A stretch of DNA of 64,000 bases from JBDTME01 sp964583795 (lineage in GTDB: Bacteria > Patescibacteriota > Microgenomatia > UBA1400 > PJMF01). The DNA lies in assembly GCA_964583795.1 (NCBI GenBank), contig CAZOWX010000002.1:29539-93538 (forward strand). The letters run 5' to 3'. This document shows positions 8,628 through 15,790 of the stretch, in pieces; position 1 is the first letter of the stretch, and each line of letters opens with the position of its first letter. The notes under the pieces are model-generated. The model was not told where the DNA came from, searched no databases, and was given only the letters and a program-made list of their open reading frames with translations. Made by a program: the position numbers and the translations under genes.

Positions 8628-9325
8628 CAAAAACAAGCTTATCTAACCCTAAACATATTGCCATCATCATGGACGGTAATCGACGCTGGGCAAAACAACA
8701 CAAACTTAAAGCTTTGCAAGGACATCAGTATGTCACCGACAAAGTAATAGAACCATTACTCGATGCTTGTGTAGAGCGAGGAGTGGAGTACTTAACTCTC
8801 TGGGCATTTAGTACTGAGAACTGGCAGCGCGACAAAGCAGAAGTTGAAGGATTAATGAAAATCTTTCGCAGCGCTTTTTCAAAAAGTGCTCAAGATTTAT
8901 ACAAGAAAGGAGTGCGTCTCAATTACATCGGTGACATGTCGAAATTCCCACCAGACATTCAAGAAGGTGTAAAAAAATGGATGGATATTTCAAAGAATAA
9001 TACGAAGATAACAGCCACATTTGCTCTCAATTACGGTGGTCATGATGAAATTATTCGAGCAATTCACAAACTCAAAGCAATAAACATTGATTCGCAAACA
9101 GTGACAGCGGATCAATTTTCAAGCTTGCTTGATACTGCCAAATTGCCAAACCCCGATCTGCTTATTCGACCAGGGGGAGAACAACGGCTTTCTGGTTTCA
9201 TGCCGTGGCAGACAGTGTACACCGAGCTATACTTCACCGATGTTCTCATGCCAGACTTTGATGAAAGCGAACTGCAAAAAGCAATAGAGGAGTATCAAAG
9301 TCGGTCAAGACGTTTTGGACGGTAA
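8624..9325 (+). CDS. uppS: Undecaprenyl diphosphate synthase (cis-prenyltransferase)
   Basis: This enzyme elongates an allylic diphosphate with isopentenyl diphosphate in cis to form the polyprenyl carrier for wall polymers. The 233 residues show HIAIIMDGNRRWAKQ near residue 11 with the catalytic Asp, LTLWAFSTENW, NYGGHDEI, and the late PDLLIRPGGEQRLSGFMPWQ and TELYFTDVLMPDFDE. The usual RTSGE loop is RPGGE here. It is the last gene of the mevalonate cluster and links it to envelope synthesis. No trans-prenyl (farnesyl) synthase is in the window, so its primer must be made elsewhere. Confidence 0.95.
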   Translation: MTKTSLSNPKHIAIIMDGNRRWAKQHKLKALQGHQYVTDKVIEPLLDACVERGVEYLTLWAFSTENWQRDKAEVEGLMKIFRSAFSKSAQDLYKKGVRLNYIGDMSKFPPDIQEGVKKWMDISKNNTKITATFALNYGGHDEIIRAIHKLKAINIDSQTVTADQFSSLLDTAKLPNPDLLIRPGGEQRLSGFMPWQTVYTELYFTDVLMPDFDESELQKAIEEYQSRSRRFGR

Positions 9326-10312
9326 ACAAAACCACTTCAGCGTCATCCTCGACCCGACAGAGAAATCCTGGCTACCAGCCAAGAGAGATCAGTCGAGCAT
9401 CGGGGATCCATAAAAAAATCCCTTTATAGAATCGGTCAACGTGGCTATTTTATCCGGTCGTACCAGAGCTCAAAATTCATAGTTTCCTGAATTAACATTG
9501 CGAGCACACAGTGCTCTTTTGACAAAAAAAACTACAGCTTGCTTAAAATGTGTAGAAATGAATCCCTGATGCTCGTCAAAAGAAGGCAGCAATTGGGGTG
9601 ATCTTGTGAATTCCTGATCCCGCAGTGCGGGATCAGGAATTCACGATCTGACTGAACTGATTTGAAAAGTGTATCAGTTCAGTCAAGGGTGACAACTTTT
9701 TGTTTTTTTTGCTTTCGAAACGGATTTGCTAATACCCTTTTAATGGATTTACATTGCCTTAATGTTTTTTCTTGATCGTTACCCAGACAAACTGTAGTTG
9801 GAGAAATTGGCTCATTGGGTGAAGTCGTCACGATCATTTACTCAAGATTTTAAACATTAAGGATTCTGACTTTAGATCCTGAATCCGTCATGCTCGTACC
9901 TCGCTTGACTGTCCAGGATGACGAGGATTATCTGAATAAAAAAGGTTTTAAAACACCAATGGAGAAGTGGTTTAAAAATAAGTAGAGAAGTGGTCTTCTA
10001 TTTTATTTTTATGATTTAATTTGTAAAAAAGTTATCAAAGGTTACTGACTTTAGATCCCGATTTTCATCGGGATGACGACAGCTATTCAACTTATCACTT
10101 ACAACTTGTAACTTTAATGGTTTTCCACATCACATGTAATTCTTGCATATGGCTCGTTTAATTACGTCTCATAAGTATTCAACAAATCAAACAGCGCTTA
10201 AGTACCACATTGATATAGTTCGGGTTATTTCTCCCCTTGTAATGTGAAAAGCGTGAAAATAAGAAATATTATAGGTTGTTAGCAGTTTCCCTCTTCTCTG
10301 CTAATCCTCAAC
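9326..10312. other. Repeat-rich spacer without genes
   Basis: No credible gene is seen in this ~1 kb. It holds a hairpin-forming CGTCATCC...GGGGATCC element (about 9342-9410), a perfect 39-base palindrome at 9606-9644, a copy of the GGATGACGAC repeat at 9687-9720, another CCGTCATG...GGATGACGAG pair near 9886-9925, and a GATCCCGATTTTCATCGGGA hairpin at about 10047-10073. Confidence 0.7.
9606..9644. repeat. Perfect palindrome with 19-base arms
   Basis: The left arm GTGAATTCCTGATCCCGCA and the right arm TGCGGGATCAGGAATTCAC are exact reverse complements around one central G. The core TGATCCCGCAGTGCGGGA also appears as CATCCCGCAGTGCGGGAC near 13018-13034. No T run follows, so it is not an obvious terminator. 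Confidence 0.9.
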
Positions 10313-10600
10313 TCACTTTTTCTTTTCTGACTCTTGATCGAGTTTTTTTTGAATTTTGGTCAGTTGCATCGTTACTAAAACAGCAATAACAGTAATCACC
10401 GTGGCGTAAATAAACAACGATAACACACCACTTCCCTGCCCCAAGTATGGTTTGATGTACACTTCAACCAAATTCTTAATAAACTCATTCCATGCCAAAG
10501 CAACCACAACTCCAAAACCACCAGTAGAAAGTAAAATCATTTGCGAAATCAATGCTCGTGGAAATTCACGGATATCATTTGGAGTTTTAAGACTTGGCAT
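10313..10600 (-). CDS. DUF5654-type small membrane protein
   Basis: This 95-residue protein has two probable membrane helices: residues 20-45 (LISQMILLSTGGFGVVVALA) and 60-80 (LFIYATVITVIAVLVTMQL), and a Lys/Glu-rich tail. The AWNEFIK motif between them and the overall layout match DUF5654 proteins, which are common in Patescibacteria and archaea and have no known function. An AAAAGGA ribosome site sits before its ATG. It is transcribed towards the repeat-rich spacer, downstream of a terminator that separates it from the DsbA-like gene. Confidence 0.75.
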   Translation of the reverse strand: MPSLKTPNDIREFPRALISQMILLSTGGFGVVVALAWNEFIKNLVEVYIKPYLGQGSGVLSLFIYATVITVIAVLVTMQLTKIQKKLDQESEKKK

Positions 10601-10655
10601 AGAATCCTTTTCGTAACGTATGAAGTCAATATATTAGCATAAATTGCGAATAAAA

Positions 10656-10685
10656 CAAAAAAGAGGGGCGAACCCCTCCTTTTTT
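10656..10685 (-). terminator. Rho-independent terminator after the DsbA-like gene
   Basis: On the minus strand the stem GAGGGGTTCGCCCCTC (10663-10678) is followed by a six-T run. It lies 20 bases past the DsbA-like gene stop and before the DUF5654 gene, so the two are probably separate units. The plus strand also has T residues after the stem. Confidence 0.85.
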
Positions 10686-10705
10686 ACATTAAGTCAAGTC
10701 GGATA

Positions 10706-11611
10706 CTAATTGCCACCTTTTCCTGCATTGGGAAGTCCGATTCCCCCTCCCAACTTCTGATCAATCTTCGCTTTAAATGATGCCAAAGGTTGTGCACCAA
10801 CTAAAGGCTCTTTTTCAATAAAGAAAGTCGGTGTTCCACCTGCTCCAACTCGCTGTGCTAAAGTAGAGTCTGCCTCCGTTGCTTTCTTGTACTTGTCAGA
10901 TTTCACACACGATACAGCTTTGTCACCATTAGCACCCGCCGCATTAGCAAGCTCTGCATACTTCGCAAACAAAGCATCCCCTGAAAGTGGTGTCCAAATG
11001 GCTTGATTGGTAAAGAGTTGATCATGCATTTGCTCAGCCTTACCCTGCTCTGCAGTACATCGAACTAACTGTGCAGCTGAGTTTGCATTGGGGTGAAACG
11101 AAAGTGGCTGATCACGCAGCACGATCTTCATCTTTCCCGATTTCACATAATCTTCGACCAACTGCTTGTGGGTATCGGTATAGTACCGTCCACAAAATGG
11201 ACACTGATAATCCGTAAACTCAACCATAGTGATTTTGGCATTTTTATTGCCAATAACCATTACAGGATCTTTTTGAATTTCCTTCCAATCGGCATCGGAT
11301 AATGGCGCTGCTTCTGGAGGTGCTTGTTGCTGTTGAGCAGCTGGCTGTTGGGCAACACTTCCTGATCCTCCACCGGCCCTCAAGGTTTGATTTTCTTTCC
11401 ACATCGAACCAAACACAAAACCAAAAAGGAAAAGCCCTCCGCCTAAAACTAATAACAGAAAGTTGTTATTGATAAATGACAACATCGCAGACAAAGAATA
11501 ATTGTTTGCCATTGGTGACGCGGTTGTTATTGATGGAGTATTATCCGAAACAGATTCCACTTTTACCACCCTTTTATTCGGCGCGCGGTCGACCGCTTTT
11601 TTTGTTGGCAT
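10706..11611 (-). CDS. Membrane-anchored DsbA-like thiol oxidoreductase
   Basis: This protein probably forms or exchanges disulfides outside the membrane. I choose the ATG at 11611 (MPTKKAVDR), because AAGGAG lies just before it; the frame extends eight codons further. The 301-residue protein has an N-terminal cytoplasmic part, one membrane helix (NNFLLLVLGGGLFLFGFVFGS, broken here for length near residues 46-65), an Ala/Gln-rich linker and a thioredoxin-fold domain. The active site is CPFC near residue 143, and the cis-Pro loop is GGTPTFF. It is the last gene of the redox block that includes trxB, trxA and the CsoR-like repressor. Confidence 0.88.
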   Translation of the reverse strand: MPTKKAVDRAPNKRVVKVESVSDNTPSITTASPMANNYSLSAMLSFINNNFLLLVLGGGLFLFGFVFGSMWKENQTLRAGGGSGSVAQQPAAQQQQAPPEAAPLSDADWKEIQKDPVMVIGNKNAKITMVEFTDYQCPFCGRYYTDTHKQLVEDYVKSGKMKIVLRDQPLSFHPNANSAAQLVRCTAEQGKAEQMHDQLFTNQAIWTPLSGDALFAKYAELANAAGANGDKAVSCVKSDKYKKATEADSTLAQRVGAGGTPTFFIEKEPLVGAQPLASFKAKIDQKLGGGIGLPNAGKGGN

Positions 11612-11857
11612 ACTGCTCCTTGAAAAATTCATCACTATTTTTTTATCGATCTCACTCTATCAAAAAAAAAGACGTGTGGAAAGCGGGAATTTGATTTTAG
11701 TTAACAGTAAACAGTGAATAGTTAATAGTGGGCCGTCAAAGAGTTTTTCTAGTAGCTAGTTGAGAGCAAAGAATGTTTAGCTTCGTCACCATTGTCGATA
11801 GCAGTTCTGAGTACTATTTTAGTGTTAACTATTAACTGTTTCACTGCTAACTGTCCT

Positions 11858-12859
11858 TTATCTTCCTTCCAACCATCGCTCTGCATCCAGTGCTGCTTGG
11901 CACCCTTGTGCCGCTGCAGTGATCGCTTGTTTGTAGCGCACATCCACTGCATCTCCAGCAGCAAATACTCCTTCAACACTTGTCATTGTGGGAAATGCCA
12001 CGAGCCCTTCTTCACTGAGAGCCGCTTGAGCTTGTTCCACTCCATTTTTTGTGGCACTGGTACGATTCACAATGTATCCATGCCCATCCAGTTCCACACT
12101 ATTATCCAAAAACTGAGACGTCGGGCGATGTCCAATTGCTAAAAACACTCCATCCGTTGGAACAACCTGCTCTTTCCCATCTGTCACAACTCTCAATCCT
12201 TCTACTTTTTGTTCACCGACGACTTCTTTTGTTTCAGTATTCCATAGCACTTTGATCTTCGGATGATTCAGCACTCGCTCTTGCATAATTTTGCTCGCAC
12301 GAAACGCATCACGTCGATGAACAATCGTTACCGATTTGGCAAATTTCGTTAACGCCATTGCATCTTCCATCGCACTATCACCGCCACCAATCACAATCGT
12401 ATCTTTTTCTCGAAAAAACGCGGCATCACACACAGCGCACGTCGAAACACCGCGACCAATGAGTCGCTCTTCTCCAGGGATTCCCAACATTACCGACTCT
12501 GCCCCTGTGGCTATGATCACCGCTTTAGTCTGATACTCTGTTTCTTTTTCACCTGTCCCTATGTACACTTTTTTCACGGTTGGGTCGGAAAAATCAACTC
12601 GCTCAACATTCTTATACTCAACCTTCGCTCCAAAATGTTCTGCTTGCTTACGCATCTCATCCATTAGCTTTGGACCATCGACGCCATGTTCAAATCCGGG
12701 ATAATTTTCAATCACTGTTGTCCACATCAGTTGCCCACCGGCTTTTTCACCAGCAAGGATCAAAGGCGCCAAACTGGCTCTCGCAGCATAAATGCCGGCA
12801 GTGTATCCCGAAGGACCGGAGCCGATAATGATAACATCATGGAGAGTGGGAGTGGACAT
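11858..12859 (-). CDS. trxB: Thioredoxin reductase
   Basis: This FAD enzyme passes electrons from NADPH to thioredoxin. The 333 residues show the FAD motif IIGSGPSGYTAGIYAARA at the start, the redox pair in CAVCD near residue 142, the nucleotide motif VIGGGDSAMEDA, and the C-terminal GVFAAGDAVD FAD loop. A GGAG element lies before the ATG. It lies 300 bases downstream of trxA, with a repeat-bearing spacer between. HRRDAFRASKIM in the pyridine-nucleotide domain fits NADPH preference. Confidence 0.95.
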   Translation of the reverse strand: MSTPTLHDVIIIGSGPSGYTAGIYAARASLAPLILAGEKAGGQLMWTTVIENYPGFEHGVDGPKLMDEMRKQAEHFGAKVEYKNVERVDFSDPTVKKVYIGTGEKETEYQTKAVIIATGAESVMLGIPGEERLIGRGVSTCAVCDAAFFREKDTIVIGGGDSAMEDAMALTKFAKSVTIVHRRDAFRASKIMQERVLNHPKIKVLWNTETKEVVGEQKVEGLRVVTDGKEQVVPTDGVFLAIGHRPTSQFLDNSVELDGHGYIVNRTSATKNGVEQAQAALSEEGLVAFPTMTSVEGVFAAGDAVDVRYKQAITAAAQGCQAALDAERWLEGR

Positions 12860-12877
12860 AGCAGCTCCAAGTTAATT

Positions 12878-13147
12878 TCTAATTGACCGAATTGATCTAA
12901 TTTCTAAAAAAATGCTTCCAAAGACAACTCTTTAGAAGGATTGTATTTCTGTATTGCAACCGTAACTTCAAAATTCCTCAATAAATTTTTGAGTCAGATC
13001 CTCGATCTCGATGGCTTCATCCCGCAGTGCGGGACCAGGTTCATTCATCGGGTCAAGGATGACGGACACGTCCTAACTCGTCTAATTGACCGAACTTCTA
13101 AAGCTGCCCTCAAAAGGCTTTCCTTTAGAACAATTCGGTCAATTAGA
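12878..13147. repeat. Spacer with three TCTAATTGACCGAA copies and a composite repeat
   Basis: Between trxB and trxA lie direct copies of TCTAATTGACCGAA at 12878-12891 and 13081-13094 and an inverted copy at 13134-13147. The last two, with TTCTAAAG (13096-13103) and CTTTAGAA (13123-13130), form a long hairpin just past the trxA stop. A GAGTCAGATCCTCGAT composite repeat fills 12991-13062. No gene is seen here. Confidence 0.8.
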
Positions 13148-13159
13148 AATTCGATTAAT

Positions 13160-13486
13160 TTACTTAACCTTCGCAATCATACTTTCATACCCGGCTTTTC
13201 CAGCAAAACCAACTTGGCGATCGACCTCTTGTCCATCTTTAAACATGACCACTGTTGGGATGCTCATCACCCCATACTTTGATGGAGTGGTCTGGTTCTC
13301 ATCAACATTCATTTTTACAATTGTCACATCGTTTTGCTCTCCACTTAACTCATCCAGAATTGGAGCCGCCATCTTACATGGACCACACCACTCAGCATAG
13401 AAATCAACAAGAACCGGTTTATCGGACTTGAGAACCATCGCCTCAAACTCTTCATCGGTGATGTGTGCTGCTTTTGCATCTGACAT
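13160..13486 (-). CDS. trxA: Thioredoxin
   Basis: This small protein reduces disulfides using electrons from thioredoxin reductase. The 108 residues are of normal family length and contain the active site EWCGPCKM near residue 34, the cis-Pro loop SIPTVVMF near 75 and the usual FKDGQEVDRQVGF end. The AAAGGAGG ribosome site (13517-13524) is 30 bases from the ATG, with a perfect seven-pair hairpin between (13495-13501 with 13510-13516), which could bring the two closer. The gene follows the CsoR-like repressor by about 100 bases. Confidence 0.95.
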   Translation of the reverse strand: MSDAKAAHITDEEFEAMVLKSDKPVLVDFYAEWCGPCKMAAPILDELSGEQNDVTIVKMNVDENQTTPSKYGVMSIPTVVMFKDGQEVDRQVGFAGKAGYESMIAKVK

Positions 13487-13494
13487 AGTTGTTT

Positions 13495-13524
13495 CTCATC
13501 GCATTTTTTCGATGAGCCTCCTTT
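13495..13524 (-). promoter_or_regulatory. Hairpin between Shine-Dalgarno and start of trxA
   Basis: On the minus strand AAAGGAGG is followed at once by CTCATCG, a loop of eight A-rich bases, and CGATGAG, then nine bases to the ATG. If the hairpin forms, the effective spacing is close to the usual one; if it melts, the ribosome site is too distant. Control of trxA translation by this fold is an inference. Confidence 0.6.
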
Positions 13525-13585
13525 TTATAGTATGTAGTATATGGTATTTCGTATATAGGGATTGATTGCCTCCATAATCCATAAT

Positions 13586-13822
13586 CTAATACTTCAGTAC
13601 TTCAGCCAAAACTGCATCAAGGTCTTCAATTCTTCTCTCCTTCGAACAGCGCATTGCTTCTGTCGTCAAAATTGATCGAGCGACACTCGTCAGTGAGTTT
13701 CGCGCCGCAATGACTTGTCGAACTATTTCGATGCACTCTCGGTCAGACTCATACATTTGAGTAATTCCGTTGATTTGACCGGCAATACGCTTGAGCTGGA
13801 CTAAAACTTGATCAGAAGACAT
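13586..13822 (-). CDS. CsoR/CstR-family transcriptional repressor
   Basis: This 78-residue all-helical repressor matches the family from LKRIAGQINGITQMYESDR through ECIEIVRQVIAARNSL. It keeps the two cysteines at residues 30 and 59, which are 29 apart as in CsoR and CstR. The His that copper-sensing CsoR uses, four residues before the second Cys, is Glu55 here. That pattern argues against ordinary Cu(I) sensing and is compatible with a thiol or persulfide sensor such as CstR. A family-type palindromic operator overlaps its own promoter, and thioredoxin genes follow, so redox control of the block is the natural inference. Confidence 0.88.
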   Translation of the reverse strand: MSSDQVLVQLKRIAGQINGITQMYESDRECIEIVRQVIAARNSLTSVARSILTTEAMRCSKERRIEDLDAVLAEVLKY

Positions 13823-13869
13823 TGTTTGTTTGGTTGGTTGTTGGTTGTTAGAAAAATAGCGACAAACTC

Positions 13870-13898
13870 ATTATACCCCCAGGGGGTATGCGAGTCAA
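13870..13898 (-). promoter_or_regulatory. Sigma-70-type promoter with embedded CsoR-type operator
   Basis: On the minus strand TTGACT (13893-13898) and TATAAT (13870-13875) are separated by exactly 17 bases. The palindrome ATACCCCC-T-GGGGGTAT (13873-13889) fills the spacer and overlaps the -10 box. It matches the G/C-tract operators of the CsoR family and lies 48 bases before the repressor gene, which points to autoregulation. Confidence 0.88.
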
Positions 13899-13935
13899 TA
13901 GTAATCTTTCTTTTGTAGCATTCTAACTCAAGAGC

Positions 13936-14253
13936 TTACTGAACATCCTCAACTTTCGCCGCAAAGAGAGTGTCTCCACTATATTGGCCGCTGATCCGAA
14001 CCCTTTTGCCTTCAAACCCAGCCAGATCAACATTGTAACTATCAACTTCAGTTTGTTTACCCTGTCCATCGACAACAGAAAACACTCCATTTGTTAGAGT
14101 GAGTTTTCCTTCTAGGGTGGTGTCTCCAACTCGTGCTTGGGACTGAGATTCACTTGAAACTGGTTGTTCACTTACTGATGTCTTTGGTTGACACCCCACC
14201 AACAGAGCACTCCCCAAAAGCAGCAAAAAAACATTTTTCACTTGAGTTATCAT
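13936..14253 (-). CDS. Small lipoprotein, OB-fold-like
   Basis: I choose the ATG at 14253 (MITQVKN), because AAAGGA lies at the right distance before it; the longer GTG frame would contain that site. The product has 105 residues: a signal peptide ending in the lipobox LLVGC, a Ser/Gln-rich linker, then a compact beta-rich domain (TTLEGKLTLTNGVFSVVDGQ and RVRISGQYSGDTLFAAKVED). It should be lipid-anchored on the outer face of the membrane. No specific function is recognised. It ends just upstream of the CsoR-like promoter. Confidence 0.75.
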   Translation of the reverse strand: MITQVKNVFLLLLGSALLVGCQPKTSVSEQPVSSESQSQARVGDTTLEGKLTLTNGVFSVVDGQGKQTEVDSYNVDLAGFEGKRVRISGQYSGDTLFAAKVEDVQ

Positions 14254-14278
14254 ACACAATCCTTTCCCCACAATTCCT

Positions 14279-14308
14279 TTGACAGTTTGTTTTCTAATGC
14301 TGTACTAT
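14279..14308 (+). promoter_or_regulatory. Promoter before the secreted coiled-coil gene
   Basis: TTGACA (14279-14284) and TACTAT (14303-14308) are 18 bases apart. The start codon at 14360 is about 50 bases further and has a GGAGGAG site. The divergent lipoprotein gene begins at 14253. Confidence 0.65.
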
Positions 14309-14359
14309 ACCATCACATATACATGATAATGCATTATCTAGTTCCCTTGGAGGAGTAAT

Positions 14360-14983
14360 ATGAAAAAAACGAAACTCACATTACTTGCTTTGGTGCTTTC
14401 AAGTTCACTTATCGTTGGAACAACAACGATTCAAGCGGAAAACGAGACGGAAACAGAGAGCGAGCCAACAAGTATTCCTCAAAACAGAAATGCGTTTAGA
14501 AAAGAAATTGAAGAGAAAAGAGAGACTGTACAAGAAGAGCGTCAAGAAAGAATTGAAGAACGAAAAGAAAAACGTGAAGAAGTGAAGGCTACAATTACTG
14601 AGCGCGCACAAAATCGTCAAGAACATCGCTCTGAAGTCGCGAAACAACACGCTGAAAATTTACAGAAGCGTTTTGAAAATCACTACACTCGACTTTCAAA
14701 TATTGCCAGTCGAATTCAAACGCGACTCAATACTCTTGAAGAAAAAGGCGAAGATGTCAGTACAGCTCAGGCAAAACTTGATACTGCAAACGCTTTGCTG
14801 CAACAGGCTCAGACACTGGGCGACGAAGCAGTGAAGGGTTTTGAAACTATTGATCCTCAGAAATACGAAGAACAACGAGAGTTAGCTCTTGCGGCTCGAG
14901 ATAAAGCAGGGAAAGCACGGCAAGCGTATGTCGATGCGATGCAAAGTATGAAAGATGCCTTACTTGCTTTGAAAAAACAATAA
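14360..14983 (+). CDS. Secreted, highly charged coiled-coil protein
   Basis: The 207-residue product has a clear signal peptide (MKKTKLTLLALVLSSSLIVG, cleavage probably after IQA near residue 27). The rest is almost all Glu/Lys/Arg/Gln helix, with repeated EERQER and ERKEKREE patterns typical of a long coiled coil. The second half (LNTLEEKGEDVSTAQAKLDT) resembles generic helical-bundle envelope proteins. A strong GGAGGAG site precedes the ATG. The next gene, 24 bases on, encodes a small lipoprotein, so the two may work together at the cell surface. No function is assigned. Confidence 0.75.
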   Translation: MKKTKLTLLALVLSSSLIVGTTTIQAENETETESEPTSIPQNRNAFRKEIEEKRETVQEERQERIEERKEKREEVKATITERAQNRQEHRSEVAKQHAENLQKRFENHYTRLSNIASRIQTRLNTLEEKGEDVSTAQAKLDTANALLQQAQTLGDEAVKGFETIDPQKYEEQRELALAARDKAGKARQAYVDAMQSMKDALLALKKQ

Positions 14984-15007
14984 GTCTTTTTTGAAGGAGA
15001 AAATCAT

Positions 15008-15259
15008 ATGACAAGAAATTTTTTTTATCATTCAGCTGCAGCCTTAATTATCGGATCCTTCCTGTTAAGTGGTTGCAACAGTACTCAACCCACACCAGAT
15101 ACTGAAAGTGAAACAGGCGTAGAAAGTAGCACAGAAATGAAAGCTCAAGACTCTGCGATGGAAACCGAACAAAAGTTATCAACTTCGACTGAAGTTGATG
15201 ATCTAGAGCAAGATCTTGAAAACACCACGATTGGAACTGAAGACTTTAGTGATCTATAA
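15008..15259 (+). CDS. Small lipoprotein, acidic
   Basis: This 83-residue protein has a signal peptide with the lipobox LLSGC near residue 23. The mature part is short, Thr/Glu/Ser-rich and acidic, without a recognisable fold (STQPTPDTESETGVE onwards). GAAGGAG precedes the ATG. It lies in the same direction and 24 bases behind the secreted coiled-coil gene. It faces the nucleotidyltransferase gene on the other strand across a 21-base gap. No specific function is recognised. Confidence 0.7.
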   Translation: MTRNFFYHSAAALIIGSFLLSGCNSTQPTPDTESETGVESSTEMKAQDSAMETEQKLSTSTEVDDLEQDLENTTIGTEDFSDL

Positions 15260-15280
15260 CAACTGCTTTTTTCACTATTC

Positions 15281-15751
15281 CTATTTAGTGTTCACCCTCT
15301 CCACCGTCAATGTAGTCGACACCTTTGGATTGTGTTGATGTACAATCACAAGCTGTCCTCCAAACTTTTCAATAATGGATTGTTTTTCTGATTGATGAGG
15401 CGTGTGCGAAGAGATTGCCAAAAAGTTTGGTTTGATTCTTTCAATCAATGCTTCGTGGTCAGAAGGCCTTGAAAACTTCTGAGGTAAAACAAACACCACA
15501 TCGGCAATTTTTGTCTTCATAATTGCGGACACTCGCTGCTCCTCATTCCAAATCGGCCGGTTTTCGCCCTTTAACTGCCTCACCCTCAAGTCAGACTCGA
15601 CTCCAACAACAAGAATATCCCCTAACTCTTTCGCTCTTTGTAAAAACAGTTTGTGCTCTTTGTGAAACAGGTCAAACACTCCTGTCACCAGTACCACTGT
15701 TTTTTGGCGACGATGAATCGATAACCACTGCACAGCGGACTGGACTGTCAT
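15281..15751 (-). CDS. Cytidylyltransferase-like nucleotidyltransferase
   Basis: This 156-residue protein has the nucleotidyltransferase fold seen in glycerol-3-phosphate cytidylyltransferase and the HldE C-terminal domain: VLVTGVFDLFHKEHKLFLQ (HxxH-type signature, here HKEH) near residue 20, LVVGVESDLRVRQLKG, and R in NEEQRVSAIM. Such enzymes activate sugar phosphates or polyol phosphates with CTP or ATP for envelope polymers. The substrate cannot be told from sequence. It lies 39 bases downstream of another nucleotidyltransferase-like gene. Confidence 0.8.
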   Translation of the reverse strand: MTVQSAVQWLSIHRRQKTVVLVTGVFDLFHKEHKLFLQRAKELGDILVVGVESDLRVRQLKGENRPIWNEEQRVSAIMKTKIADVVFVLPQKFSRPSDHEALIERIKPNFLAISSHTPHQSEKQSIIEKFGGQLVIVHQHNPKVSTTLTVERVNTK

Positions 15752-15790
15752 ATCGTTTCCCTTGTATTTCTTGACATCGATAAAAATAAA

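Noticed and set aside
11792..12255. Plus-strand Cys-rich frames across trxB
   Set aside because: They lie antisense to a clear thioredoxin reductase gene.
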